Under the pieces are notes generated by a model, which searched no databases, was not told the DNA's origin, and saw nothing but the letters and a program-made list of their open reading frames with translations. A DNA stretch of 64,000 nucleotides from Pseudoalteromonas fuliginea (lineage in GTDB: Bacteria; Pseudomonadota; Gammaproteobacteria; Enterobacterales; Alteromonadaceae), in contig NZ_JJNZ01000019.1 in NCBI RefSeq assembly GCF_000690055.1, positions 27,378 through 91,377 of the forward strand, written 5' to 3'. The translations under genes were made by a program, and so were the position numbers. Shown here one piece after another: positions 55,301-64,000 of this stretch; within the stretch, counting starts at the first letter, position 1; the number at the start of each line of letters is the position of its first letter.

Positions 55301-55873
55301 CTAACGAGCTGCTGCTTTTAGTTGCTCGTATTCTCCTTTTACTTTTTTAAATTTTATTTCGCAGCCGCTAGGCTTGTCGGGATGATTTTTGAGAGCTTGT
55401 TGCCGCCAGCGTTTTTGTAGCTCTTTAAGGGTAAAGTTAGTTGGCAGTTCCCATTTAGCAGTGAGCTCATCATAATTTTCTTTTGTTAACGTTACTGTTG
55501 TATCTGCATGTTTTACCCTCTCCCAAAAACTAGTCAAGAGTGCATCTACTTCTTGTGCTGAGGCGTCGTAATTTTCCCAGTTTAGATAATAGTCCTTCAA
55601 ATTTGTTTTAATTGTTAGTGGGTACTCACACTCTTTTTCTAAAAGTTCTATATGCAAAGCTGAAACTAACAATGTTTGTGGATGAAGCTGAGTTTGAAGT
55701 TGATACAGTGCATTCATGATGAGAAAGTTGCGCTTAAATAAATCACGATCAGGATTTTTATCAAGTGATTTAATTGCACCACTATTTATAAGTTCTGATG
55801 CTAGAATATGAACTTGCCAAACTTGCTTTGTTAATATTAAATCAAATATCTGGTCAATCAGTGGGTTAAGCAT
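55301..55873 (-). CDS. DnaJ-related protein with a C-terminal J domain
   Basis: A 190-residue protein. The N-terminal part (about 1-125) matches the DNAJ_related domain, with NPLIDQIFDLIL and VHILASELINSG; the C-terminal 50 residues are a J domain with the HPD motif in KNHPDKPSG and the helix KELQKRWRQQAL before it. The HPD tripeptide is what stimulates the ATPase of DnaK. Its client is unknown. It is divergent from the hybrid kinase and ends 20 bases from the dbpA stop. Confidence 0.87.
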   Translation of the reverse strand: MLNPLIDQIFDLILTKQVWQVHILASELINSGAIKSLDKNPDRDLFKRNFLIMNALYQLQTQLHPQTLLVSALHIELLEKECEYPLTIKTNLKDYYLNWENYDASAQEVDALLTSFWERVKHADTTVTLTKENYDELTAKWELPTNFTLKELQKRWRQQALKNHPDKPSGCEIKFKKVKGEYEQLKAAAR

Positions 55874-55949
55874 TGTTTACGCCCTAGTAATTGGTGTATC
55901 TTCGATAAAGATTACATTGTTATAAGTAACAATCTGAAGGATTAAAATT

Positions 55950-58775
55950 ATGCGAGGCAAGTTTAAGTGCCTTTTATTCATTGTATGTAGTGCGCTAGCT
56001 CCACCGAGCTGTGCACAAAATGCTACTTTGTTACTTGATGAGTTTAAACAACAACAGCAATGGAGTGCAAAGCTTCAATCTGGTAATACATTGCTGGAAA
56101 TGCAGGCAACCACCGCTAAAGATCGTGCTTTAGTGTATTCAGAGTTGGGTAACTTAGCATTTTCTAACGGCCAATATCCTGATGCATTACACTATTTTAA
56201 ACTACTCGAAAAAGAAACATCCCTCTCATTTTTACCTACAGAAAATTTTCGCGCAATAAAAATGCAAGGGGTGATACTGTTTTATCAAGGCTTATTTCAG
56301 CAGGCTATTGTTGAATATAGTCGTGCATTGGTTATTGCTGAAAATAACAATGAAAAGCTTGAACAAGCTAATATATTAAATAATATAGGTTTAGCCTATT
56401 TTGATATGCATAATTTAAAGCTCACTCTTGATTATTATTTAAAAGTACAAAGCCTCTATGAAACTGAAGGTAGCGATCAGGATAAGGCTGATATTTTGCT
56501 TAATATCGCTGGAGTTTATGTGCGGTTATCGCGCTATGACAGTGCATTCGCTATCTATAAAGATGTTCTTCAAGTTTACCAAAAGCTAGGAGATCAAAGT
56601 GGTATTGCCCAAGTATATAACAATATGGGTGTGGCTTCTTTTGAAAGTAATCAATTCGACTTAGCACTACATTACTACGAGTTAGCACTGCATTATTATT
56701 TATCTGTTAATGACTATAACCACTTATCAACTCAGTACACCAATTTAGCGAATATTAACTTAATTTTAAATAAAGTGGATGTTGCCTATGAACAAGCAAG
56801 ATTAGGTGAGAAATTTGCACTTAAAATTTCAAATCAAAGTTTGGAGCTTAATGCGCTATATGCTTTGGGAAAGGTACAATTTGTAAAAGGGGAACTCGAT
56901 AAAGCTAAAGTGAGCTTGGAGCGTTCAACAGCGCTTGCCCACGAGTATAAAAGTGAGCGGATGATCCGAAATGGTTTAGGCACCAAGTCATTACTTGAAG
57001 CAAGCCAAGGTAATTACTCTAGTGCAATGATCCTTCACGAAAAGTTTATAGGTGAACTAAGACTATTGAGAAGCGATAGTATTATTAATGCATTGGCTGC
57101 ATTGCAGGATCAATTCAAAGCAACTCAATTAAACCAAGAAATAAAGCAACTTAAGCAAGAGCGCAAAGTACAAGAATTAAAAATGGCTCAGCGCTCTCAG
57201 CTCACTTTGTTTGTTTTTGTATTGTTATTCTTGGTTGTTGTGACTGGTGTGGCACTGTATCGGCGTGGTGCAGAAAAGCGGGCGAAACATCACCTAGCTG
57301 AGCAGGTTGAGCAGCGTACAGCTGAATTGCAAGCAGTGGCGCAAGAATTAAGAGAAGCTAATGATGTAAAAAGTCAGTTTTTAGCAAATATTAGTCATGA
57401 AATTCGCACTCCTCTGACCGCAATTTTAGGCCAAACTGATGATTTAATTAACGGACTGTATGAACCTGAGCAACTTCAAGATGAATTAGAGATAATTCAA
57501 CGCCATAGTGATCATTTAAAGAGTTTAATTAATGATGTGCTCGATTTAAGTAAAATAGAAGCAAACAGATTAGAGCTCAGTATTTCTTGTTTTGATATTG
57601 TGCAATTAATAAATGATGTACACGCTATGTTTATTACTCAAGCGACAGCAAAAAACCTACGTTTAGTGTTAGATAATCAAATTGGTGATGAGTTCTACAC
57701 AAAATTAGATTTAATTCGTGTTAAACAAATACTCATTAATTTATGTGCTAATGCGATCAAGTTTACCCATTCAGGCCAAGTAGTGATTGTTCTAAATAAG
57801 ACAGAACAAGGAGTCGTATTGGTCATTAAAGACACCGGAATCGGTATGAATTCAACACAATTAAAACTGATTTTCGAGTGCTTTAGCCAAGCTGATAACA
57901 GTATTAGTCGCCGATTTGGTGGTACGGGTTTAGGTTTGAGTTTGTCGCAGCAATTAGCCTCTATGATGGGAGGTTATATTAGTGTGCAAAGCGAATATAA
58001 GAAAGGCAGTCAGTTCTCATTCTTTTTACCGTGTGTAAAAGTTTCGAAAGAGCAGGGTCTTGCCGAATTACAAGCTCCAGTTTTAAAAGACAAGCAGTTA
58101 AGTGGGAGGGTTTTACTTGCTGAAGATCACCCTGATAATCGAAGGCTAATAAGTCGTTATTTACGCTCAATAGGACTCGAAGTTATTGCAGTTGAAAATG
58201 GTGAACAAGCCGTTGAACAATGCTTGCAAGAAGATCCAGATATAGTCTTACTCGATATACAAATGCCAGTGATGGATGGACGAGCTGCCTTTCAATTATT
58301 ACAACAATGCGGTTTTCAACGTCCTATTTTTGCTTTAACTGCGAATGCAATGAGCCATGAGGTGGATGATTATTTAACACTAGGGTTCAGCGGATATCTA
58401 GCCAAACCTATCGATAAAGAATTATTTTATAAAACGTTAACTCAGTATCTTGGTTACACTAAAACGCCACAACAAGTTGAACAAAGTGATATTGATATGA
58501 GTGACTTGGTTATTAGTTTTAAGCAGAGTTTTACTTTAGAAAATGAGACTATAACACAGCACTTTATATGTGAAGATTTTGAAGCATTACAAAAAGATAG
58601 TCATCGTATTTTAGGTGCAGCGCAAATGTTTGGGCTGGATGAAATAGCGCAAGCAGCTAAAGATCTAGACAGAGCTTTATTACAAAAAGAAGATAATAGG
58701 AATAAGCAACATATCAAAGAGTTAGTGTTTAACCTGCAAGCTATTCTTCGAAAATACATGAAGGTTAACACATAA
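55950..58775 (+). CDS. TPR-containing hybrid kinase with receiver and HPt domains
   Basis: A 941-residue phosphorelay protein. A signal peptide ends near SCAQ (about 22); a periplasmic array of TPR repeats (about 55-385) is followed by a coiled coil, one membrane helix at about 416-436, HisKA with His483 in NISHEIRTP, an ATPase domain with NLCANAIKFTH and GGTGLGLSL, a receiver with Asp769 in LLDIQMPVMDG, and a C-terminal HPt domain with His885 in SHRILGAAQMFG. All relay steps but the final regulator are in one chain. TPRs as the periplasmic sensor suggest a protein or peptide ligand. AAGGA precedes the ATG by eight bases. Confidence 0.9.
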   Translation: MRGKFKCLLFIVCSALAPPSCAQNATLLLDEFKQQQQWSAKLQSGNTLLEMQATTAKDRALVYSELGNLAFSNGQYPDALHYFKLLEKETSLSFLPTENFRAIKMQGVILFYQGLFQQAIVEYSRALVIAENNNEKLEQANILNNIGLAYFDMHNLKLTLDYYLKVQSLYETEGSDQDKADILLNIAGVYVRLSRYDSAFAIYKDVLQVYQKLGDQSGIAQVYNNMGVASFESNQFDLALHYYELALHYYLSVNDYNHLSTQYTNLANINLILNKVDVAYEQARLGEKFALKISNQSLELNALYALGKVQFVKGELDKAKVSLERSTALAHEYKSERMIRNGLGTKSLLEASQGNYSSAMILHEKFIGELRLLRSDSIINALAALQDQFKATQLNQEIKQLKQERKVQELKMAQRSQLTLFVFVLLFLVVVTGVALYRRGAEKRAKHHLAEQVEQRTAELQAVAQELREANDVKSQFLANISHEIRTPLTAILGQTDDLINGLYEPEQLQDELEIIQRHSDHLKSLINDVLDLSKIEANRLELSISCFDIVQLINDVHAMFITQATAKNLRLVLDNQIGDEFYTKLDLIRVKQILINLCANAIKFTHSGQVVIVLNKTEQGVVLVIKDTGIGMNSTQLKLIFECFSQADNSISRRFGGTGLGLSLSQQLASMMGGYISVQSEYKKGSQFSFFLPCVKVSKEQGLAELQAPVLKDKQLSGRVLLAEDHPDNRRLISRYLRSIGLEVIAVENGEQAVEQCLQEDPDIVLLDIQMPVMDGRAAFQLLQQCGFQRPIFALTANAMSHEVDDYLTLGFSGYLAKPIDKELFYKTLTQYLGYTKTPQQVEQSDIDMSDLVISFKQSFTLENETITQHFICEDFEALQKDSHRILGAAQMFGLDEIAQAAKDLDRALLQKEDNRNKQHIKELVFNLQAILRKYMKVNT

Positions 58776-58800
58776 GTCAAATTGTTATTTATGGTATTAA

Positions 58801-58823
58801 AAAAGCGCCAAAAGGCGCTTTTT
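58801..58823. terminator. Bidirectional terminator between the phosphorelay gene and rho
   Basis: Nine-base arms AAAAGCGCC/GGCGCTTTT with an AAAA loop and T/A tracts on both sides. Confidence 0.9.
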
Positions 58824-58843
58824 ATTTTGAGTTTGGACGCTTC

Positions 58844-60103
58844 TTATTGACGTCTCATCGAATCAAAGAACTCATCGTTGGTTTTGCTCATTGATAGTTT
58901 ATCGATTAAAAATTCCATCGCATCAATTTCTGACATGTCATGAACAATTTTACGTAAAATCCAAAGCTTCTGTAGCTCATCTGGCTTAGTTAGTAATTCT
59001 TCACGACGAGTACCTGAGCGGTTAAAGTCGATAGCAGGGAATACACGTCTTTCCGCAATTTTACGGTTAAGGTGCAGTTCCATGTTACCAGTACCTTTAA
59101 ACTCTTCGTAGATAACTTCATCCATTTTAGAGCCAGTGTCGATAAGCGCTGTAGCTATGATTGTTAAGCTACCGCCTTCCTCAACGTTACGTGCAGCACC
59201 AAAGAAACGCTTAGGTTTATGAAGTGCGTTAGCATCAACACCACCAGTAAGTACTTTTCCTGATGAAGGAATAACGGTGTTATAAGCACGTGCTAAACGA
59301 GTGATTGAATCTAATAAGATAACAACATCTTTTTTATGCTCAACTAAACGTTTTGCTTTTTCGATAACCATTTCGGCAACTTGTACGTGACGAGAAGCGG
59401 GTTCATCGAATGTAGAGGCAATAACTTCGCCTTTAACTAAGCGCTGCATTTCTGTTACTTCTTCCGGACGCTCATCAATTAACAATACCATAAGCGTTGC
59501 ATCTGGATGATTGTGTGTAATCGATTGCGCGATATTTTGTAGTAGCATTGTTTTACCCGCTTTTGGCGGAGCCACTAACAAACCACGTTGACCGCGGCCA
59601 ATTGGCGATGCTAAATCAAGTACACGGGCTGTAATATCTTCTTTACTGCCGTTACCGCGTTCCATACGAAAACGTTCGTTAGCATGTAACGGAGTCAGAT
59701 TTTCGAAAAGAATTTTAGTACGAGAGTTTTCAGGTTTATCAAAGTTAACTTCATTTACTTTAAGTAAAGCAAAGTAGCGTTCACCGTCTTTCGGTGGACG
59801 GATAAGACCTGAGATTGAATCGCCAGTACGCATGCTGAAGCGGCGAATTTGGCTAGGTGAAACATAAATGTCATCTGGCCCAGCTAAGTAAGAGGCTTCT
59901 GATGATCTTAAAAAGCCGAAACCATCTTGTAAAATCTCTAATACACCGCCGCCGAAGATGTTCTCTCCGCCTTTGGCATGTGATTTAAGAATAGCAAAAA
60001 TAATGTCCTGCTTTCTTAAACGGGCTACGTTTTCGAGCCCCATGGACTCAGCTTGGTTTACAAGTTCTTTTATAGACTTGTCTTTTAATTCGCGTAAATG
60101 CAT
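58844..60103 (-). CDS. rho: Transcription termination factor Rho
   Basis: Rho is the hexameric RNA helicase that ends untranslated transcripts. The 419 residues equal the E. coli length. The N-terminal RNA-binding domain has GFGFLRS and [10 protein letters not shown]; the ATPase domain has Walker A APPKAGKT at 178-185, [11 protein letters not shown], the Q-loop [10 protein letters not shown] and the R-loop [20 protein letters not shown]. It follows trxA on the same strand; a terminator and a leader of about 145 bp lie between, as in E. coli, where rho controls itself by early termination. Confidence 0.98.
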   Translation of the reverse strand: MHLRELKDKSIKELVNQAESMGLENVARLRKQDIIFAILKSHAKGGENIFGGGVLEILQDGFGFLRSSEASYLAGPDDIYVSPSQIRRFSMRTGDSISGLIRPPKDGERYFALLKVNEVNFDKPENSRTKILFENLTPLHANERFRMERGNGSKEDITARVLDLASPIGRGQRGLLVAPPKAGKTMLLQNIAQSITHNHPDATLMVLLIDERPEEVTEMQRLVKGEVIASTFDEPASRHVQVAEMVIEKAKRLVEHKKDVVILLDSITRLARAYNTVIPSSGKVLTGGVDANALHKPKRFFGAARNVEEGGSLTIIATALIDTGSKMDEVIYEEFKGTGNMELHLNRKIAERRVFPAIDFNRSGTRREELLTKPDELQKLWILRKIVHDMSEIDAMEFLIDKLSMSKTNDEFFDSMRRQ

Positions 60104-60247
60104 ATTGGTGGGTTCTTTATTACAGTTGTCATACTCAAAATCGCTTTGATCGTTGAGTGAGGTTTGTTGAATATAACTAAGGATTAGTTGGCTTTATAAA
60201 CTAGCAGTTCACTGGCGAAGCGTCCAGTCTTTATACAAAATAAATTC

Positions 60248-60272
60248 AAAAAAGGGCAAAAAGCCCTTTTTT
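60248..60272 (-). terminator. Rho-independent terminator of trxA
   Basis: Ten-base arms AAAAAAGGGC/GCCCTTTTTT around a five-A loop, 17 bases after the trxA stop in the minus direction. Confidence 0.9.
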
Positions 60273-60289
60273 ATAGTTCTAGCTTACAG

Positions 60290-60616
60290 TTAGATGTTGT
60301 TTTCTAAAAACTCGATAAGCTGAGTTTTTGAAAGGGCACCTACTTTCGTTGCTGCAACTTGGCCGTCTTTAAAAAGAAGCAAAGTAGGGATACCACGAAT
60401 ACCAAATTTTGGCGGTGTTCCCGCATTTTGGTCAATATTTAATTTAGCAACAGTTACACGGCTGTCGTATTCATCAGCAACTTCGTGAAGAATAGGGGCG
60501 ATCATCTTACAAGGTCCACACCATTCAGCCCAGAAATCTACTAGTACTGGTTTGTCAGATTGTAATACGTCAGCTTCAAAGCTATCGTCAGTAATTTGGA
60601 TTATTTTCTCGCTCAT
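60290..60616 (-). CDS. trxA: Thioredoxin 1
   Basis: TrxA is the general cytoplasmic disulfide reductase. The 108 residues match E. coli TrxA; the active site is Cys33-Gly-Pro-Cys36 in EWCGPCKM, and the cis-proline lies in RGIPTLLLF. It is divergent from rhlB and upstream of rho, the usual gammaproteobacterial order. Confidence 0.98.
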   Translation of the reverse strand: MSEKIIQITDDSFEADVLQSDKPVLVDFWAEWCGPCKMIAPILHEVADEYDSRVTVAKLNIDQNAGTPPKFGIRGIPTLLLFKDGQVAATKVGALSKTQLIEFLENNI

Positions 60617-60707
60617 TGCGCTCTCCGATTTAGTTAGGCGAAATATTTAGTGCGTATTTAAACACTCTTGTTTCTTATTGCAAGTTTAAACGTTATGCTT
60701 AAACGCT

Positions 60708-61985
60708 ATGACTAAGACACATTTAACCGATAAAAAGTTTTCAGACTTTGCTATCGCACCGGAAGTGGTTGCCGGTTTAACCGAGAATGGGTTTGAATAT
60801 TGCACACCTATTCAAGCAAAATGCCTACCTTTTATTTGTGATGGACGCGATATCGCGGGCCAAGCTCAAACTGGTACAGGCAAAACGTTGGCATTTTTAA
60901 CTGCCACGTGCCATCGGTTATTACAATCTAGCAAAGCACCTAGTAAACATCCAAGAGCCCTGATCATGGCCCCTACTCGGGAGCTTGCGATTCAGATACA
61001 CAAAGATGCTAAAATTTTAGCGCCGCACTGTAATCTTAACTTAGGTTTAGTATATGGTGGCGAAGATTACGAAAAACAACGTGCACAACTAGAAAAAGGC
61101 GTTGATATTTTAATTGGTACTACAGGTCGCCTAATTGATCTGTATAAGCAAGGCTGTTACACCCTTAATGAAATTGAGGTTGTCGTGCTTGACGAAGCTG
61201 ATCGTATGTTCGATTTAGGTTTCATAAAAGATATTCGTTATATGTTTCATCGTATGCCGGATACATCAAAACGTTTAAACTTATTATTCTCTGCCACATT
61301 ATCGTATCGCGTACAAGAATTAGCGTTTGAGCACATGACAAACCCAGAACATGTTCAAATTGAACCTGATGTTAAAACGGGTAAACGCATCCAAGAAGAG
61401 CTATTTCATCCTTCGCAAGAAGATAAAATTAAGCTGTTATTAACCTTAATTGAAGAAGAATGGCCGGAAAAAGCAATTGTATTTGCAAATACAAAACACA
61501 GTTGTGAAACCGTTTATGCTTGGCTTAAGTCAGACGGTCATCGTGTGGGCATGCTTACTGGTGATGTTAATCAGAAAAAACGCCAAACTATATTAGCGCA
61601 ATTTAGTAAAGGTGAATTGGACTTTTTAGTAGCAACTGATGTTGCAGCACGCGGTCTTCATATTCCAGAAGTAAGTCATGTATTTAACTTTGATTTACCG
61701 GACGATTGTGAAGATTATGTTCACCGTATTGGTCGTACTGGCCGCGCTGGTGCATCAGGCCATGCAATTAGCTTTGCGTGTGAGCAATATGCATATAACC
61801 TGCATGAAATTGAAGAATATATAGAGCACAGCATTCCTTTATCGCATTACGATAAAACTGCATTGCTAGATGATTTAACTCAGCCTATTATTCAAAGAAA
61901 GCGCAACTATTCAACAGGTCCACGTAGCCGTAGTAATAACAGCGGACGTCGCCCAAATAATAGTTACCAAAAAGGACGGTCGTAA
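60708..61985 (+). CDS. rhlB: ATP-dependent RNA helicase RhlB
   Basis: RhlB is the DEAD-box helicase of the RNA degradosome. The 425 residues contain [14 protein letters not shown] (Q motif), [20 protein letters not shown] in [25 protein letters not shown] and [10 protein letters not shown], with a basic Arg/Ser/Asn-rich tail (about 398-425). The N-terminal HFSDFAL-like segment is present as KFSDFAIAP. gppA follows after 43 bp on the same strand; trxA is divergent. This order is the E. coli one and supports the name. Confidence 0.96.
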   Translation: MTKTHLTDKKFSDFAIAPEVVAGLTENGFEYCTPIQAKCLPFICDGRDIAGQAQTGTGKTLAFLTATCHRLLQSSKAPSKHPRALIMAPTRELAIQIHKDAKILAPHCNLNLGLVYGGEDYEKQRAQLEKGVDILIGTTGRLIDLYKQGCYTLNEIEVVVLDEADRMFDLGFIKDIRYMFHRMPDTSKRLNLLFSATLSYRVQELAFEHMTNPEHVQIEPDVKTGKRIQEELFHPSQEDKIKLLLTLIEEEWPEKAIVFANTKHSCETVYAWLKSDGHRVGMLTGDVNQKKRQTILAQFSKGELDFLVATDVAARGLHIPEVSHVFNFDLPDDCEDYVHRIGRTGRAGASGHAISFACEQYAYNLHEIEEYIEHSIPLSHYDKTALLDDLTQPIIQRKRNYSTGPRSRSNNSGRRPNNSYQKGRS

Positions 61986-62028
61986 GCGATCGTTTGTATA
62001 AGCAGTAGTAACTAGAGGTTTTTGAACG

Positions 62029-63522
62029 GTGGGGCAACTTAAACCGCAAAAAAATGTTTATGCAGTTATTGATTTAGGCTCAAATAGCTTTCATATGCTT
62101 ATTGTTAAATCAATCGCTGGTGGCCTACAAACAATAGGCCGCGTTAAACGAAAAGTTAGATTAGCCGCAGGACTTGATACAAAAAATGTATTGAGTTCTG
62201 AAGCAATGCAGCGAGGCTGGGAATGCCTTGCTCTTTTTGCTGAGCGCTTACAGGATATCCCCAAAAAAAATATCACCATAGTTGCAACTGCAACACTGCG
62301 TTTAGCAACGAATGCTGATGTTTTCAAAATTAAAGCAGAAAAAATTCTTGGTCATAATATCAATGTAATTAGCGGAGAAGTAGAAGCGCGCACAATTTAT
62401 AAAGGTGTTGCTCATACTTCATCATGCACGGGCAAACAGCTTGTTATTGATATCGGTGGTGCTAGTACCGAGGTTGTTATCGGCAAAGGTTTTGAAGCAC
62501 TGCACTATAAAAGCCTCAATATGGGGTGTGTAACCTATCTTGAACGCTACTTTAAAGATTGCCAATTAAGTGATAGTAACTTTAATACGGCAATAAAAGC
62601 AGCTCGCACTGTCATTGACGAAATATCTCCCGAATATAAAGCCGCTAGTTGGAAAGTTGCTTCAGGTGCTTCTGGTACAGTCCAAGCAATTCAAGAAATA
62701 ATGGTCGCGCAAAATCTTGACGACTTACTTACGCTTGAAAAGCTTAACACGATAAAAAATCAAGCCATTGCATTTAGCACTATAGCCGCATTAGACCTTC
62801 CAGGGCTAAGTGAAGACCGCCGCTTGGTATTTGTATCCGGACTCGCTATCTTAATTGCGTTATTTGAATCTCTTGAAATAGAGAGCATGGGATTAGCGGG
62901 TGGAGCTCTGCGTGAAGGTGTTTTATATAGTATGGTGCCAGAGCTTCATAATAACAATATTCGTAAACGCACAGTTGATGGGTTTATGAGTCGTTATCAT
63001 GTTGATCAAAAACAAGCGTGTCGAGTTTCAGGTTTAGCTGTGCAGTTAGCTGCAAATATTAATAAAGATTGGCCAATTGAAAGTTTAAATGGGCTACCAT
63101 TATTAAAAGCAGTAGCACAGCTTCATGAGGTTGGATTGCTAATTGAGTATAAGCAGTACCATAAACACACTGCTTATATTTTGGAAAATACCGATATGCC
63201 AGGTTTTTCACAGTCTGAGCATAAGTTAATAGTAGCGGTAGCAGATGCACATCGTTCTGACTTTCCAAAAGACTGCTTTAACTCTCTCGGTATAAATAGT
63301 TTATTGGCACAATACATTGTTAGGCTATTACGTATTGCGGTTATTTTATCAATGCGTAGACAAGATGATGTAGTGCCTCATTTTGAGTTAACTGCTAAAA
63401 ATGAAGTGTTAGACCTTAAGTTCGAAAGAAACTGGTTAAAGGATCATCCATTAATGGCCAGCGAGCTACAGCAAGAGTCTAAACAACAAGGTAAACTTGG
63501 GTGGAAGTTCATAGTAAACTAA
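62029..63522 (+). CDS. gppA: Guanosine pentaphosphatase / exopolyphosphatase
   Basis: GppA converts pppGpp to ppGpp and can degrade polyphosphate, so it tunes the stringent response. The 497 residues match the family. The actin-like phosphate-binding motifs are DLGSNSFHML at about 15-24 and DIGGASTEVV at about 140-149, with catalytic Glu in SGEVEART. The helical C-terminal part (about 310-497) is the HD-like domain. The start is a GTG; the AGAGG ten bases upstream is the only SD candidate. It follows rhlB by 43 bp, presumably in one transcript. Confidence 0.94.
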   Translation: MGQLKPQKNVYAVIDLGSNSFHMLIVKSIAGGLQTIGRVKRKVRLAAGLDTKNVLSSEAMQRGWECLALFAERLQDIPKKNITIVATATLRLATNADVFKIKAEKILGHNINVISGEVEARTIYKGVAHTSSCTGKQLVIDIGGASTEVVIGKGFEALHYKSLNMGCVTYLERYFKDCQLSDSNFNTAIKAARTVIDEISPEYKAASWKVASGASGTVQAIQEIMVAQNLDDLLTLEKLNTIKNQAIAFSTIAALDLPGLSEDRRLVFVSGLAILIALFESLEIESMGLAGGALREGVLYSMVPELHNNNIRKRTVDGFMSRYHVDQKQACRVSGLAVQLAANINKDWPIESLNGLPLLKAVAQLHEVGLLIEYKQYHKHTAYILENTDMPGFSQSEHKLIVAVADAHRSDFPKDCFNSLGINSLLAQYIVRLLRIAVILSMRRQDDVVPHFELTAKNEVLDLKFERNWLKDHPLMASELQQESKQQGKLGWKFIVN

Positions 63523-63525
63523 TTA

Positions 63526-63549
63526 AAAAAGGCCCATCAGGGCCTTTTT
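63526..63549 (+). terminator. Rho-independent terminator of gppA
   Basis: Ten-base arms AAAAAGGCCC/GGGCCTTTTT with an ATCA loop, starting three bases after the stop. Confidence 0.93.
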
Positions 63550-63622
63550 AGTGTTTAAAGTAACCATTTCGATGCAAATATGTGCGAACAGCATATTATT
63601 TCAAGTTTTCTTCAAAAAAGGG

Positions 63623-63650
63623 TTGATCTGTTTTCGGATCTCCCTATAAT
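63623..63650 (+). promoter_or_regulatory. rRNA operon promoter P1
   Basis: -35 TTGATC, a 16-bp spacer and a consensus -10 TATAAT, followed by a GC-rich discriminator (GCGGCCCC), the mark of stringently controlled stable-RNA promoters. The stretch 63651-63750 after it contains interleaved inverted repeats (GCCCC/GGGGC and CTGAG/CTCAG) and no coding sequence. Confidence 0.75.
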
Positions 63651-63756
63651 GCGGCCCCACTGAGACGGGAAACGCCAACGCATAGCGGGGCACGAACAAC
63701 TCAGGGTGTTAAGTAAAGCTTAAATTGAATCTTTTTAGAAAGTTTAAATTTAAGTG

Positions 63757-63784
63757 TTGACAAAAAAATAGGAAAGCGTAATAT
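63757..63784 (+). promoter_or_regulatory. rRNA operon promoter P2
   Basis: Consensus -35 TTGACA, a 16-bp spacer and -10 TAATAT, again followed by a GC-rich discriminator (GCGCAGCCC). It lies 134 bp downstream of P1. Confidence 0.85.
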
Positions 63785-64000
63785 GCGCAGCCCTAGCGAG
63801 ATAAAGTTAAACTTTATAATCGCAACGTTCTTTAACAATATAAAGCAATCATCTGTGTGGGCACTCGTACAGATTGAGTTCTAACAGCCAAACTACTTAC
63901 TCTTTATGGGTAATTAGCGAGGCAAACAAATTAGAGTCTCAATTGAAAACTGAGTGACCAACAGAATAGTTATTTCGGTAATTATTCGGCACAGTCAATT
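63785..64000 (+). ncRNA. Leader of an rRNA operon (16S precursor), with boxA
   Basis: GTTCTTTAACAA at 63827-63838 is a boxA antitermination element, followed by AGCAATCATCTGTGTGGGCA, a segment typical of gammaproteobacterial 16S leaders. The mature 16S start (AGAGTTTGAT) is not in the window and is expected just beyond it. No open reading frame is supported in 63550-64000. Confidence 0.85.

Overview
The window looks like chromosome from a marine gammaproteobacterium, most probably Pseudoalteromonas. I infer this from the AT-rich composition, the gene content (a TonB-dependent receptor, a GlyGly-CTERM-like C-terminus, an M56-TonB fusion, spondin-domain proteins, several hybrid sensor kinases) and gene orders shared with Alteromonadales and enterics: lptM-lysA-dapF-DUF484-xerC-yigB facing cyaY, hemC-hemD-hemX-hemY, fre next to ubiD, and rho/trxA facing rhlB-gppA. 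No database search was possible, so the genus is an inference. I see no prophage, insertion sequence, CRISPR array or tRNA gene. The right end is the promoter and leader of an rRNA operon whose 16S gene should start just beyond the window.

Layout. 1-7.2 kb: tail of a sortase-type surface protein, an oligopeptidase B-like lipoprotein, then on the minus strand two spondin-domain secreted proteins followed by an OmpR-type regulator and its histidine kinase. Direct repeats spaced 11 bp lie ahead of the first spondin gene. Two diverged copies of an intergenic repeat flank this block. 7.2-10.9 kb: YqaA-like membrane protein, folM-folE-folX (tetrahydromonapterin synthesis), nadE, yceH. 11-16.3 kb: a CHASE-PAS-GAF hybrid kinase with no ordinary start codon, and ycaO. 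16.4-21.6 kb: penicillin-acylase-type Ntn hydrolase, secreted metallo-beta-lactamase-fold hydrolase, a GNAT-nitrilase fusion overlapping a Gdx/SugE guanidinium-type exporter. 21.6-27.9 kb: EamA transporter, MAPEG protein, a BlaI/M56 pair with two visible BlaI-type operators, and small accessory genes.

28-38.6 kb is the conserved core: the lysine/peptidoglycan and XerC operon, then cyaY, an esterase, a DUF2914 protein and hemC-hemDX-hemY, where hemD and hemX are one reading frame. An 11-unit AAACT microsatellite separates hemY from a MASE1-CHASE hybrid kinase. 41.5-53.7 kb holds add, a CBS protein, fre, ubiD, a chemoreceptor, an MliC-like lipoprotein, a DUF808 protein, a zinc-ribbon/Sel1 membrane protein whose ribosome-binding site lies in a strong hairpin, an M28 peptidase and a siderophore receptor with a Fur-box-like site. 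53.9-63.5 kb holds dbpA, a DnaJ-related protein, a TPR-kinase-receiver-HPt phosphorelay protein, rho, trxA, rhlB and gppA.

Most of the window is ordinary core genome. The parts worth a second look are mostly regulatory: the operator arrays at the spondin and BlaI loci, the microsatellite, the ribosome-binding-site hairpin, the missing start codon of the hybrid kinase, and the hydrolase-exporter pair. I found no clearly new multi-gene system such as a defence island.
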